Assembly: GCF_029395495.1 (NCBI RefSeq)
Contig: NZ_CP113918.1
Span: 62,001-126,000, forward strand
Reading direction: 5' to 3'
Length of the DNA stretch: 64,000 nucleotides
From: Bifidobacterium sp. ESL0769
GTDB taxonomy: Bacteria > Actinomycetota > Actinomycetes > Actinomycetales > Bifidobacteriaceae
The notes beneath the pieces are model-generated. The model worked only from the letters and a program-made list of their open reading frames with translations, was not told the DNA's origin and searched no databases. A program made the translations under genes and the position numbers. This document shows positions 51,826-61,170 of the stretch, one piece after another (positions within the stretch are counted from its first letter, which is position 1; the number at the start of each line of letters is the position of its first letter).

Positions 51826-52663
51826 ATGCTGCCTTTTTGCCGGCATTGTAATACTTTAAGCTGCCGATGCCGCCGACCAACGTGAATTTGCCGTTCTTGT
51901 AGGTCAGTTTCGTGACTGAATCGTTCTTCAACGGGCCTGCGTTGTTGGGGATTTTCTGCGCCTCGAGGAACAGGCTGATTGACATTCCGGAGCTCACCAC
52001 GAGGACGTTGCCACCCTTGTCCCCTTGCTTTTTGCCGATTTGGGTGAGGGCCGCGCTCATTCTGTTCTCGACGGTTTCCGGCTTTTCGGCGCGGAATTGC
52101 GCCGGCAGATTGGTTTGCAAGCTATTGGCTTGGTCGAGTTCGTAATAGCCTTCCTGCATCTTGCTCATCACCTGATTGCCCGCGCCTTTCATGAAGTCTT
52201 GCGCGTTCGCGTACCCGAAATGCTGCGCTATTGCGGGTATCGCCTGGCCTTGGTCCGGCAGGCCCTCGTAGCTGCCATAGTTGCATTCGCGCAAACGTGG
52301 GTCTATCTGTAGCTTGACGTTTTTATTGCCGGAGGCCTCCAAGGCGCCGTTCGCGGTCTTTTCCTGCCTGGTCAAGTCGCCAGAATATGCGGCCGCGAAT
52401 TTCACGTCTTTCAATCCTTTGCCCAAGTATTTGGCGCCATCGACGCCGTTTTGGGTGAGCGTGAAGTCGCTCCAGCCTTGCGCTCGATGCATTACATTTG
52501 CCGTAGTCTCGCCGTGTCGCACCAAGTAAATGGTCGTGGTCTGGGTGGCCGCCGTAGCTGGCACCGGGGCGCTCGCCTTCGTATCAAAGCCGCACGCCCC
52601 GGCAAGGCAGATGAGCGCGATGGCCGCCGGCATGGCGATTGCTTTCGCTAGGATTTTGTTCAT
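51824..52663 (-). CDS. histidine-phosphatase lipoprotein (phosphoglycerate-mutase superfamily)
   Basis: A 279-residue exported protein. The lipobox LAGAC puts the lipidated Cys at 24. The branch-1 histidine phosphatase motif LVRHGETTAN (His50) follows, with RLRECNYGSYEGLP and the second catalytic-His region near VVSSGMSISLFL, where the usual His is not evident. That departure leaves activity uncertain. It acts outside the membrane, with an unknown phosphorylated substrate. GAAGGAAGGGAC precedes ATG 52663. It lies between arrays 2 and 3. Confidence 0.85.
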   Translation of the reverse strand: MNKILAKAIAMPAAIALICLAGACGFDTKASAPVPATAATQTTTIYLVRHGETTANVMHRAQGWSDFTLTQNGVDGAKYLGKGLKDVKFAAAYSGDLTRQEKTANGALEASGNKNVKLQIDPRLRECNYGSYEGLPDQGQAIPAIAQHFGYANAQDFMKGAGNQVMSKMQEGYYELDQANSLQTNLPAQFRAEKPETVENRMSAALTQIGKKQGDKGGNVLVVSSGMSISLFLEAQKIPNNAGPLKNDSVTKLTYKNGKFTLVGGIGSLKYYNAGKKAA

Positions 52664-52938
52664 GGTGTCCCTTCCTTCTCTTCGGTTTCCCGTGTGACTT
52701 CGTTGTGAATAGTGCGGGTTGTCGATGAAGTGCAAATGCAGCATGGAAGACTATCGCCCATGCTTCCTACGATGGATTGGCATGTGTGTCTCGGTTTGAG
52801 GAATATAATCGTCCAGCTTTATTCCTTTGAATTTTAATTATCATAAAATAGTATCACGTGATTGAAATACAACATTTTTGCGTGTCTGCTTTGACTAAAT
52901 GCGTAAATTGATGCGTTTTGTCAATTATTCATACCTGT

Positions 52939-53120
52939 AAAATGCACTTTCCCGACTGTATTGTCTGGAAGAGGAAGGTTGATAAAATACCGGATACATG
53001 TTTTCGGCGGTACTGTCGGGAAAGTGCAACTTAGCGGGTGCAGAGTGCATGTTTTAGGCAGTAGCGTCTGAAAAGTGAGCTCTAAGGGCCGTAAAGTGCA
53101 CTTTTCCTGCATCAGTAAGC
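52939..53120 (+). repeat. 51-base tandem repeat array 3
   Basis: Four units, with cores at 52943, 52995 (TACA), 53046 and 53097, spaced 52, 51 and 51 bases. The last unit ends at the stop of the DUF559-like gene. Same orientation and consensus as arrays 1, 2 and 4. The rest of the gap (52664-52938) is AT-rich without visible features. Confidence 0.85.
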
Positions 53121-53122
53121 TG

Positions 53123-54085
53123 CTAGTAGGTACGTTCCATCGGAATTCCATTGTTGATGAGCTTTTGAATAAGCGGCCTTGGCTGCCTGACCTCTTCGTA
53201 ATCCGTACGAAGAATTGTGGCTACGCCCGCACGCCGCAGCGCGTCTTCACGTCTGCGTTCCTCGTAGACAACTTGTCGCGTATTTTGCCCATTTGTCATG
53301 TGTTGGTTTGTGTATTTCTCCATTCCGTCGTATTCCAGAACCACAGCTTTGCGGTCGCATACCCATAAAAAGTCGGTTCGGAAAGTGTGCCTCGGATTTG
53401 CGGGATCTCGGAATTCGTGTTGGAGCTCTGGCCGCACAAATCCGGCTTCAAGAATTACTGCGCGGCACAATGATTCGCCACCGTTCTCGCTTTTCTCGTC
53501 TGCGTCCCGTAAAAGTTTCCGTACCGATGAACAGTCTCTATGCACGTTGGAACAAGTTTCGTCTATGTCTTGTTTGCCTACTATTCCGGCACGTAATGCT
53601 GAATCGAACATTCCCAAAGACTGCGTAAAAGGATATCGCAGGGCGCAATCCACCAACGTCCGTTCCGGAGAGGTGATGCGGATTCCGTTATGAACGATGA
53701 ATGTTAGTGGATGTACGTATATGTTGTCGATCATTCCTTGGGTATGTTTTGGTGCCGATTGTTCCGTCGCGATTTGTGCGCGCTCTAGGACATCCCGACG
53801 CCAAGGGCATTCAAGTTCCAATACCAGTGCGGCACTCATTGCGCCGAACACTTTTTCAGGATATTTCACGGACAACGTACGTATCAGGTGCATCGCACGT
53901 TCCTGCGGGTTGAGCGTTTGATAATACTCGTTTTTTGTGTAGACATTCGGGCATAGGCGCACATATTCATCGGCAACCCAGCGTTTGCGCATGGCTCTCT
54001 TCTGGTTTGCCGTTTTCCCAAAGAAGTAGCGCTGATGTTGCTCAGCATCGTCGGCTATTCGCTCGATTTCCGGATTGCGTCTCAT
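53123..54085 (-). CDS. AbiEi/DUF559-like protein with Vsr-type nuclease fold
   Basis: About 320 residues. The N-terminal part has the look of an AbiEi-type winged helix and linker (KRWVADEYVRLCPNVYTKNEYYQ...GIRITSPERTLVDCALRYPF). The C-terminal part carries the DUF559/Vsr-like core FRTDFLWVCDRKAVVLEYDGMEKY, with Asp and the E-Y-D pair of a PD-(D/E)xK site, then EERRREDALRRAGVATILR. Many actinobacteria have such proteins as orphan genes; a nuclease or toxin-related role is inferred. ATG 54085 starts at a family-like position. A GTG at 54163 in frame begins inside a DnaA box and is less likely. Neither has a good ribosome site. Confidence 0.75.
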   Translation of the reverse strand: MRRNPEIERIADDAEQHQRYFFGKTANQKRAMRKRWVADEYVRLCPNVYTKNEYYQTLNPQERAMHLIRTLSVKYPEKVFGAMSAALVLELECPWRRDVLERAQIATEQSAPKHTQGMIDNIYVHPLTFIVHNGIRITSPERTLVDCALRYPFTQSLGMFDSALRAGIVGKQDIDETCSNVHRDCSSVRKLLRDADEKSENGGESLCRAVILEAGFVRPELQHEFRDPANPRHTFRTDFLWVCDRKAVVLEYDGMEKYTNQHMTNGQNTRQVVYEERRREDALRRAGVATILRTDYEEVRQPRPLIQKLINNGIPMERTY

Positions 54086-54155
54086 GGTATCGACGCTAGA
54101 CGGCGAATGCTTGGCGAGGCAAGCCGAGCGGGGTAGTGTGGTCGGATGCTTGGGG

Positions 54156-54227
54156 TTATCCACAATCTCGGGCGTGTCGCGGATGGTTTATCCACAGGTT
54201 TGAGTTTTTCGAGATGACTTATCCACA
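54156..54227 (+). promoter_or_regulatory. cluster of three perfect DnaA boxes
   Basis: TTATCCACA occurs at 54156-54164, 54188-54196 and 54219-54227, all on the plus strand, with start-to-start distances of 32 and 31 bases, close to three helical turns. This matches the high-affinity DnaA box exactly. The cluster lies upstream of the preferred start of the DUF559-like gene and next to array 4. No dnaA, dnaN or AT-rich unwinding element is present nearby. Confidence 0.8.
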
Positions 54228-54247
54228 GTATCGTTATCTGGAGCTTC

Positions 54248-54460
54248 GCCCAAAAGTGCAATTTAGCGCATTCAAAGAGCATGTTTCCGGCGTTACTGTC
54301 TAGAAAGTGCAACTTGACTGGGGCAGAGTGCATGTTTTGTGCGGTAGCGTGCGAAAAGTGCGCTTAAGGAGTGGTAAAGTGCATGTTTCTGACGGTAGCG
54401 TGCGAAAAGTGCAACTTAGTCGACATAAAGTGCATGTTTCTGACGGCGGCGACGGACTCG
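54248..54460 (+). repeat. 51-base tandem repeat array 4
   Basis: Four full units begin at 54274, 54325, 54376 and 54427, exactly 51 bases apart, preceded by a half-unit at about 54252. This array has the cleanest consensus: AAAGTGCATGTTT, then CTGACGGTAGCGTGCG, then AAAAGTGCAACTTAG. It separates the DnaA boxes from the GH3 gene. Confidence 0.88.
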
Positions 54461-54671
54461 CGCGGGATAGCTGCAAAACGTGCGTGGAAAATGACAGGCT
54501 GAGCCATATCGTTGAGAATTCAAGATTGCCATTACACAATAAAACTGTGTGAATGTAGCATCGTCGCATGGCTTTGTTCGAAGTTGAGCGAGTAGATGTG
54601 GCTGTTACGTCAAATGAGACGCAGTGGTCATATGCATTCATGATATGTGAAACATAAAGAGAGGACTTCTC

Positions 54672-57602
54672 ATGTTGCAGATCAACATGGCTGATGTCGT
54701 CAACGTCATCAAGTCGCTGGTGCCCTACCTGGTAGTCATCGGTGTCTTGCTGATTCTGGCCATTATCATCAGCGTCGCCGTCAACAAGAAGACGGTGCAA
54801 AATACCGGCACGCGCAAGCTCGTGCATAGCGAGACGTGGCTGGTGGTGCTGGTCGCCATCGTCGCCGCGGTTTCGATGATGCTCACCGGCCCGATGTCCA
54901 CGCTGCTCAACAACGTGACTTCCAAGAAATACGTACTTTCGCAGGACACCATCAGCCGCGCCAACAAGCTCGCCGAAGAGGTGCAGAGCGAAGGCATCAC
55001 CATGCTGCAGAACAACGACTCCAACCTGCCGTTGAGCAGCAAGAAGGTCAACGTTTTCGGCTGGGCCTCCACCAACCCGATCTATTCGGGCTCCGGTTCA
55101 GGCGCTATGAACACGCAGTACAAGACCGTTTCCATCCTCGAAGGCATGAAGAACGCCGGTCTTCAGACCAACACCAAGCTGAGCGATATGTACGTCAAGT
55201 ACGCCAAGAACCGCCCGCAGCCCAAGGTGATGTTCGCTCCTGAATGGGATTTGCCCGAGACCCCGATCAAGCAGTATCCGGCCGACATGATGAGCCAGGC
55301 CAAGAGCTTCTCCGACCAGGCCGTCGTGGTCCTGGCCCGCCAGGGTGGCGAAGGCAACGACCTGCCCAGCAATATGAAGGCCAAGGGCGTTCCTTATAAC
55401 AACAATTCCAAGGATTATGAGGACTTCAAGGACGGTCAGTCCTTCCTCGAGCTCGACCAGTCCGAGAAGGACATGCTCGATGCGGTCACCAAGAACTTCC
55501 AGAACGTCACCCTCGTCTACAACGGCGGCAACGCGTTCCAGTTCAGCTTCCTGAAGGATTACCCGCAGATCAAGTCCGTGCTGTGGTGCCCGCCTGCCGG
55601 CCAGACCGGCTTCACCGCTCTCGGCAAGGTGCTTTCCGGTGCCGTCAACCCTTCGGGCAAGACCTCGGATACCTTCCTGCGCGACCTTCACAAGTCCGTG
55701 AACGTCAACAATTACGGCGATTTCCAGTACAACAACGTCGACCAGTTCATCCAGAAGGTTCCGGACTTCACCGGCAAGCTGCAGACCATCAAGCCGACGT
55801 TCGTCAACTACACCGAAGGCATCTACCTGGGCTACAAGTTCTATGAGACCGCCGCCAAGGAAGGCCTCATCAACTACAACGACGTCGTTCAGTTCCCGTT
55901 CGGCTACGGCATGAGCTACACCAAGTTCAGCCAGAAGATGGGCAAGATCGACCACGCCGACGGCAAGATTTCCTTCGACGTCACCGTCAAGAACACCGGC
56001 GACAAGGCCGGCAAGGACGTCGTCGAGTCCTACTTCGACCCGCCGTACACCAATGGCGGCATCGAGAAGGCCTCCACCAACCTCGTGGCGCTCGGCAAGA
56101 CCAAGCTCCTGAAGCCCGGCGAATCGCAGACCGTGAAGATCTCCTTCAAGGACGACGACATGGCTTCCTACGATTCCAAGACCGCCAAGTCCTATGTGCT
56201 GGAGAAGGGCGATTACGACATCTCCATCAACTCCGACGCGCACACGGCGATCGACCATCAGACGGTCAACATTCCGTCCACCATCACCTATAACAAGTCC
56301 AAGACTCACGCGGGCGACAAGACCGCCGCCACCAACCAGTTCGACAACGCTGCCGGTGACGTCACCTATCTTTCCCGCAAGGATCACTTCGCGAACTATC
56401 AGACGGCCACCGCCGCCCCGACCAACTTCGCGATGAGCGACAAGGTGAAGTCCGAGTTCGTCAACAACGGCAACTACAAGCCCGCTGACCACAACAAGTC
56501 CGGCGACAAGATGCCGACCACGGGTGCGAAGAACAACGTGCGTCTGGCGTCTCTGCGTGGCAAGTCCTACAACGATCCCGAGTGGAACAAGCTGCTCGAC
56601 GAACTCACCTTCAACGACATGGACAGCCTGATCGCCAACGGCGGTTACGGCACTCCTGCGGTGGATTCGATCGGCAAGATCAAGACCACCGACGCCGATG
56701 GCCCCGCCGCCCTCAACAACAACTTCACCAAGGTCGGCTCCATCGGCTTCCCGGCCGAAGTTTCCTTCGCCTGCTCCTGGAACAAGGACCTCAACAAGGA
56801 ATTCGGCAAGATGATCGGCGACATGGCGCACGACATGCACGTGGACGGCTGGTACGCCCCGGGCATGGATACGCACCGCAGCCCGTTCTCTGGCCGTAAC
56901 TTCGAGTACTTCTCCGAAGACGGCGAGCTCGCTGGCGCTCTGGCTTCCAGCCAGATTCAAGGCGCACAGTCCAAGGGCGTCTATGCCTTCATGAAGCAGT
57001 TCGCGCTCAACGACCAGGAAACCAACCGCACCAACATGCTGTGCACCTGGGCCAACGAGCAGTCGATCCGTGAGATTTACCTGAAGCCGTTCGAGATGGG
57101 CGTCAAGACCGGTGGCACCACCGCCGCGATGAGCTCCTTCAACTACATCGGACCCACCTATGCGGGCGCCAACAGCGCACTGCTCAACTCTGTGCTGCGC
57201 GACGAGTGGGGCTTCCACGGCTTCGTGGTGACCGATTACTTCGGCGTCTATGGCTATCAGAACGCTGACCAGATCATCCGCAATGGCGGCGACACCATGC
57301 TCGCCACCACCAAGGTGACCAACCACATCACCGACAAGTCCGCAACTTCCGTGATTGCGATGCGTCAGGCTTCGAAGAACATCCTCTACTCCGTGGCGAA
57401 TAGCTGGGAGTATCAGAATGGTGAGCCGAAGACTGCTACCCCGGTCTGGAAGACGGCTATGTACGTCGTCTGGGCCATTGTCGCGGTGCTTTTCGTCGGT
57501 CTTGAAATCGTTGCGATTCGTCGTTACCTCCGTCGTCGCAACGAGGCCAAGGTCTCCGTCACCAGTGATTCGGCTGATGCCGCGATCTCTGACGAAAAGT
57601 GA
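54672..57602 (+). CDS. membrane-anchored GH3 glycosidase with permuted domains
   Basis: A 976-residue protein. Two hydrophobic helices lie at the N-terminus (LVPYLVVIGVLLILAIIISVAV and TWLVVLVAIVAAVSMMLTG) and one at the C-terminus (MYVVWAIVAVLFVGLEIVAI), so the enzyme is held in the membrane with the catalytic part outside. Domain order is reversed: the GH3 C-terminal alpha/beta domain first (about 95-410), a fibronectin-like domain (430-530), then the TIM barrel (about 630-920). The barrel has SGRNFEYFSED and the nucleophile segment VVTDYFG (Asp855), where SDW is more usual. Substrate is probably a beta-glucoside or beta-xyloside. GAGAGGA precedes the ATG. Confidence 0.88.
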   Translation: MLQINMADVVNVIKSLVPYLVVIGVLLILAIIISVAVNKKTVQNTGTRKLVHSETWLVVLVAIVAAVSMMLTGPMSTLLNNVTSKKYVLSQDTISRANKLAEEVQSEGITMLQNNDSNLPLSSKKVNVFGWASTNPIYSGSGSGAMNTQYKTVSILEGMKNAGLQTNTKLSDMYVKYAKNRPQPKVMFAPEWDLPETPIKQYPADMMSQAKSFSDQAVVVLARQGGEGNDLPSNMKAKGVPYNNNSKDYEDFKDGQSFLELDQSEKDMLDAVTKNFQNVTLVYNGGNAFQFSFLKDYPQIKSVLWCPPAGQTGFTALGKVLSGAVNPSGKTSDTFLRDLHKSVNVNNYGDFQYNNVDQFIQKVPDFTGKLQTIKPTFVNYTEGIYLGYKFYETAAKEGLINYNDVVQFPFGYGMSYTKFSQKMGKIDHADGKISFDVTVKNTGDKAGKDVVESYFDPPYTNGGIEKASTNLVALGKTKLLKPGESQTVKISFKDDDMASYDSKTAKSYVLEKGDYDISINSDAHTAIDHQTVNIPSTITYNKSKTHAGDKTAATNQFDNAAGDVTYLSRKDHFANYQTATAAPTNFAMSDKVKSEFVNNGNYKPADHNKSGDKMPTTGAKNNVRLASLRGKSYNDPEWNKLLDELTFNDMDSLIANGGYGTPAVDSIGKIKTTDADGPAALNNNFTKVGSIGFPAEVSFACSWNKDLNKEFGKMIGDMAHDMHVDGWYAPGMDTHRSPFSGRNFEYFSEDGELAGALASSQIQGAQSKGVYAFMKQFALNDQETNRTNMLCTWANEQSIREIYLKPFEMGVKTGGTTAAMSSFNYIGPTYAGANSALLNSVLRDEWGFHGFVVTDYFGVYGYQNADQIIRNGGDTMLATTKVTNHITDKSATSVIAMRQASKNILYSVANSWEYQNGEPKTATPVWKTAMYVVWAIVAVLFVGLEIVAIRRYLRRRNEAKVSVTSDSADAAISDEK

Positions 57603-57662
57603 CCTCTAAGCGGTTCCGTTGATACGAAAATGTAATACTAAATCATAACGCGGAATCGCTCA

Positions 57663-57701
57663 GGTGAAGCCTCGTCGTAATAGTTGCGACGGGGCTTCAC
57701 C
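57663..57701 (+). terminator. terminator of the membrane GH3 gene
   Basis: GGTGAAGCCTCGTCG pairs with CGACGGGGCTTCACC, one mismatch, 9-base loop. A CT-rich stretch follows. Confidence 0.8.
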
Positions 57702-57732
57702 ACCCTCTTCGTTTTCTTTATATAGCAGCGAG

Positions 57733-57785
57733 GATATGAAGCGAATATATAAGGAATATAAGGCGAATATACGGATATATGAAGG
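57733..57785. repeat. short AT-rich repeat before second GH3 gene
   Basis: Imperfect copies of GCGAATATA and AGGAATATA alternate over about 50 bases (57733-57785) in the 320-base gap after the terminator. The tract is purine/AT-rich and may affect the promoter of the next operon. Nothing else stands out in the gap. Confidence 0.45.
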
Positions 57786-58021
57786 TTCGCGCGGCGGCGT
57801 AATTATGTGCACGCCAATCGTGCGAAAGAAATGACAGCTTAGGCTTTCGGCGGTCTGGGCTTTGAAAATTATTGGTTAAATAGACTTGCTATTGGTGGAT
57901 TGTATGCGAGGTGGCACAAGCTGTGCAGCGCCGCATATATGTGCCAACTAGCGTTCAAGCCGGGCTTGCGTGACGAAACGATGAGACGGTGAAAACGGCA
58001 GGATTTAATATAAGGAGGACC

Positions 58022-60469
58022 ATGGAACTCGAGGAACTTAGCGTTACAGAGAAGGCAGCGATGCTTTCCGGTGGCTCCGAATGGGATTCGCGCGGCAATG
58101 AACGGGCTGGCATCCCCAGCTTCGTGATGAGCGATGGTCCCCACGGCGTGCGTCGACAGCTTGGAGCGGGCGACCATCTGGGCATTGGCGCTTCCAAGCC
58201 CGCTACCTGCTTCCCCACCGCTGGAACCGTGGCCAATTCATGGGATCCGACGCTCGCTGCGGAAATGGGCAAGGCACTCGGGCGCGAGGCGCACGATCTC
58301 GGCGTCAACGTGTTGCTCGGGCCGGGTATGAATATCAAGCGCAACCCGCTGTGCGGTCGTAATTTCGAGTACTATTCCGAAGACCCGCAGGTCGCCGGGC
58401 GCATGGCCGCAGGCTTGGTCAAAGGCATTCAGAGCAACGGCGTTGCCTCCTGCCCGAAGCATTTTGCGGTCAACAGCCAGGAGCTGCGTCGTCAGGCTTC
58501 CAATTCCGTAGTCGACGAACGCACGCTGCGCGAGCTCTACCTGACCGGTTTCGAAATCATGATTCGCGAGGCGCGTCCTTGGGCCATCATGACCTCTTAC
58601 AACCAGATCAACGGCACCTATGCTCATGAAAACAAGCATCTCTTGACCGAAATCCTGCGTCAGGAGTGGGGCTTCGACGGCACGGTCATCTCCGACTGGG
58701 GCGGTTCCGATTCCGCCGTCGCCGCGGTGAAGGCCGGTGGCTCGCTTGAAATGCCGTCTCCCGGCTACACTTCCGTGCGTGAGCTGGTCGGTGCGGTACA
58801 GGCTGGCACGCTGGCCGAGGCTGATATCAACGTCCGTGCCCGCGAGGTCGCCAAGCTCGCCCAGCGCACGCATTTCGAGGGCGTGGGCCGCGACGATCTG
58901 ATGGCCGATGACGTGGCCAAAGATCACCATAACGTTGCCCGTCACGTCGCCGAAAATACCAGCGTATTGCTCAAGAACGGCAGCGCGGACGGTAAGATCG
59001 CCCCGGTTCTTCCGTTGAAGTCCGGTACTCGTGTGGCCGTCGTCGGCGATATGGCTGAAACCGCACGATATCAAGGTTCTGGTTCCTCCAAGGTCAACGC
59101 GACCGACGAGGAGAACCTGCTTGATCAGCTGAAGAAAATCGATGGCGTCGAAGTCGCCGGTTACCAGCAGGGCTATGAGCGTCATGGTGGCAAGAACAAC
59201 GTCCTGGTCGAGGACGCCGTCGCGTTGGCTGCCTCCGACACCACCGATGTGGTCGTCGCCGTCGTCGGCCTTGACGAACGCAGTGAATCCGAAGGTCTTG
59301 ATCGTTCCACGATGGCGATTCCCGAAGGTCAGAACGACCTAGTGAAGGCGCTGGTGGCCACCGGCAAGCCCGTGGTCGTCGTGCTCGTGGCCGGCTCCCC
59401 CGTCGAGCTGCCTTGGTTTGACGACGTTTCCGCACTCCTCTATATCGGTCTTTCCGGCCAGGCCGGCGCTTCGGCCACGGCTCGCGTGCTCACTGGCGAG
59501 GTCAATCCTTCCGGCCATCTCGCCGAGACTTGGCCGATCAAGTATGAAGACGTTCCCAGCTCCGGTTGGTACCCGGCCATCGGCCGCGATGCCATCTACC
59601 GCGAAGGCCCGTTTGTCGGCTATCGTTACTACGAAACCGCCGGAGTGCCTGTGCGCTTCCCGTTCGGCTACGGCTTGAGCTACAGCACGTTCACGTATTC
59701 CGATTTGACCAGTGACGAGAATGGCGTGACTTTTGCCATCACGAATAATTCAGACATCCCAGGTGCCACGGTCGCTCAGATGTATGTTCGTGGCCCGCAA
59801 GGCGGCGCGATGCGTCCGGACCGTGAACTCAAGGGCTTCAAGAAGGTCTTCCTCGGTCCGCAAGAGACCAAGGCGGTCACCATTCCATTCGACCGCTATA
59901 CGTTCCGTCACTATGATGTCGTGCCCGGCACGTGGAAGACCGAAACCGGCGAACGCGAGATCTTGGTTGGCGACAGCGTTGAGAATCTGCCGCTTTCGAC
60001 TAAGCAAATGATTCAGGGTGACATCGATTTGTGCCCGCCGAACCCGGTGCTCGGCCACTATCTCAAAGGTCAGGTCAAGGATGTCACTGACAACGAGATG
60101 ACGGCCCTCTTCGGCCACGGCGTCATTGCCCCCGGCAAGACCGTCGTCTTCGGCGAGAACGACCCGATCTCCTCGTGGAAGGACTCGCGCGGTTTCGTCG
60201 CGCGTACCGTTGCCAAGGTACTGGCCAAAAAAGAGGCCAAAGTCCGCCAAAAGACCGGCCAACCCGATCTCAATATTCTCTTCATCCTGAACATGCCGCC
60301 TCGCGCGATGTGCAAGATGACGCAGGGCATGATCGATTCTGCGATGGTCCAGGCTGTCGTCAAGATCGCGAACGGCCACACCTTCCGTGGCGCCGGTTCG
60401 TTCATCGCCGGTTATTTCCGTAATATTTCCGCCAACAAACGCGTAGCGAAGGAGCTTGAAAACAAATGA
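58022..60469 (+). CDS. beta-glucosidase-type GH3 enzyme
   Basis: An 815-residue cytosolic enzyme in the usual GH3 order. The TIM barrel contains SDGPHGVRRQ, GPGMNIKRNPLCGRNFEYYSEDP, the KHF/AVN segment (SCPKHFAVNSQE) and the nucleophile Asp225 in VISDWGG. Then the alpha/beta domain and fibronectin-like domain (FPFGYGLSYSTF...). About 110 extra residues follow at the C-terminus with an Ala/Lys-rich helix; their role is unclear. There is no signal peptide. AAGGAGG lies 5 bases before ATG 58022. The stop overlaps the next start. Confidence 0.94.
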   Translation: MELEELSVTEKAAMLSGGSEWDSRGNERAGIPSFVMSDGPHGVRRQLGAGDHLGIGASKPATCFPTAGTVANSWDPTLAAEMGKALGREAHDLGVNVLLGPGMNIKRNPLCGRNFEYYSEDPQVAGRMAAGLVKGIQSNGVASCPKHFAVNSQELRRQASNSVVDERTLRELYLTGFEIMIREARPWAIMTSYNQINGTYAHENKHLLTEILRQEWGFDGTVISDWGGSDSAVAAVKAGGSLEMPSPGYTSVRELVGAVQAGTLAEADINVRAREVAKLAQRTHFEGVGRDDLMADDVAKDHHNVARHVAENTSVLLKNGSADGKIAPVLPLKSGTRVAVVGDMAETARYQGSGSSKVNATDEENLLDQLKKIDGVEVAGYQQGYERHGGKNNVLVEDAVALAASDTTDVVVAVVGLDERSESEGLDRSTMAIPEGQNDLVKALVATGKPVVVVLVAGSPVELPWFDDVSALLYIGLSGQAGASATARVLTGEVNPSGHLAETWPIKYEDVPSSGWYPAIGRDAIYREGPFVGYRYYETAGVPVRFPFGYGLSYSTFTYSDLTSDENGVTFAITNNSDIPGATVAQMYVRGPQGGAMRPDRELKGFKKVFLGPQETKAVTIPFDRYTFRHYDVVPGTWKTETGEREILVGDSVENLPLSTKQMIQGDIDLCPPNPVLGHYLKGQVKDVTDNEMTALFGHGVIAPGKTVVFGENDPISSWKDSRGFVARTVAKVLAKKEAKVRQKTGQPDLNILFILNMPPRAMCKMTQGMIDSAMVQAVVKIANGHTFRGAGSFIAGYFRNISANKRVAKELENK

Positions 60470-61041
60470 GTGACACCAACAACAACGAAAGCGCCCAGCA
60501 GGTCGAAGGTAAAGGCTTCATTGCCGCCTGCAAGCGTCTGATCAACAAGTACCCGAACCTGTGGGAATTCATCAAGTTCAACGTGCTTTCGAATATTTCG
60601 ACCATTACGCGTTTCGTGGCCGTGTGGATTCTGACCGCGCTGTTCGTGCACGCCATGCACCTGACCCAGCCGTTCAGCTTCCTGATCTTCAACTACTCGA
60701 AGCCCAGCACCAACGGCCTCGGCGGCTTCCTCACCTTCCTCATCGCGGAAATCTGCGCACAGGCCGTCAACTTCGTGGTGCAGATGAAATGGGTCTTCAA
60801 GTCTGACGCGAGCTTCAAGTCCGCCGCATGGAAGTATGCGATTCTGGCCATCATCATCGTGGTCTGCGGCCTGCTGCTGCCGGGCTACATCACCACACTC
60901 TGCAAGGGCTTCGGCTGGAATGATGCCGTTTCCTCCACCCTCGCTTCCGTGGTCAACACTCTTCTGGCCGTCATCATCAGCTACCCGCTCTTAAAGTGGT
61001 GGATTGCCCCGGCAAAGAAGGGCGACAAAGCCGAAAAGTAG
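60466..61041 (+). CDS. GtrA-like polytopic membrane protein
   Basis: A 191-residue protein with four hydrophobic helices and charged ends. The start WEFIKFNVLSNISTITRFVAVW and the NFVVQMKWVFK loop resemble GtrA/DPMS flippase-like proteins that move lipid-linked sugars. The ATGA start overlaps the GH3 stop, so translation is coupled; why a glucosidase gene should be paired with it is unclear. A sugar or glucoside export/import accessory role is speculative. Confidence 0.8.
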   Translation: MSDTNNNESAQQVEGKGFIAACKRLINKYPNLWEFIKFNVLSNISTITRFVAVWILTALFVHAMHLTQPFSFLIFNYSKPSTNGLGGFLTFLIAEICAQAVNFVVQMKWVFKSDASFKSAAWKYAILAIIIVVCGLLLPGYITTLCKGFGWNDAVSSTLASVVNTLLAVIISYPLLKWWIAPAKKGDKAEK

Positions 61042-61170
61042 TAAATAAGTAACGTAGGTCGTCGTCGGTGTCGGACTCAGCCCGGTAACTGCACTGTGCA
61101 GGCGCTGATGAGATGCCGTCGTTACCTTCAATGCTTGCGTCGTTACCTACGGCGTTATTGTAGTGAAACC

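Noticed and set aside
54156..54227. The DnaA-box cluster as the chromosomal origin
   Set aside because: No dnaA or dnaN gene, no AT-rich unwinding region and only three boxes; a control site is more likely.
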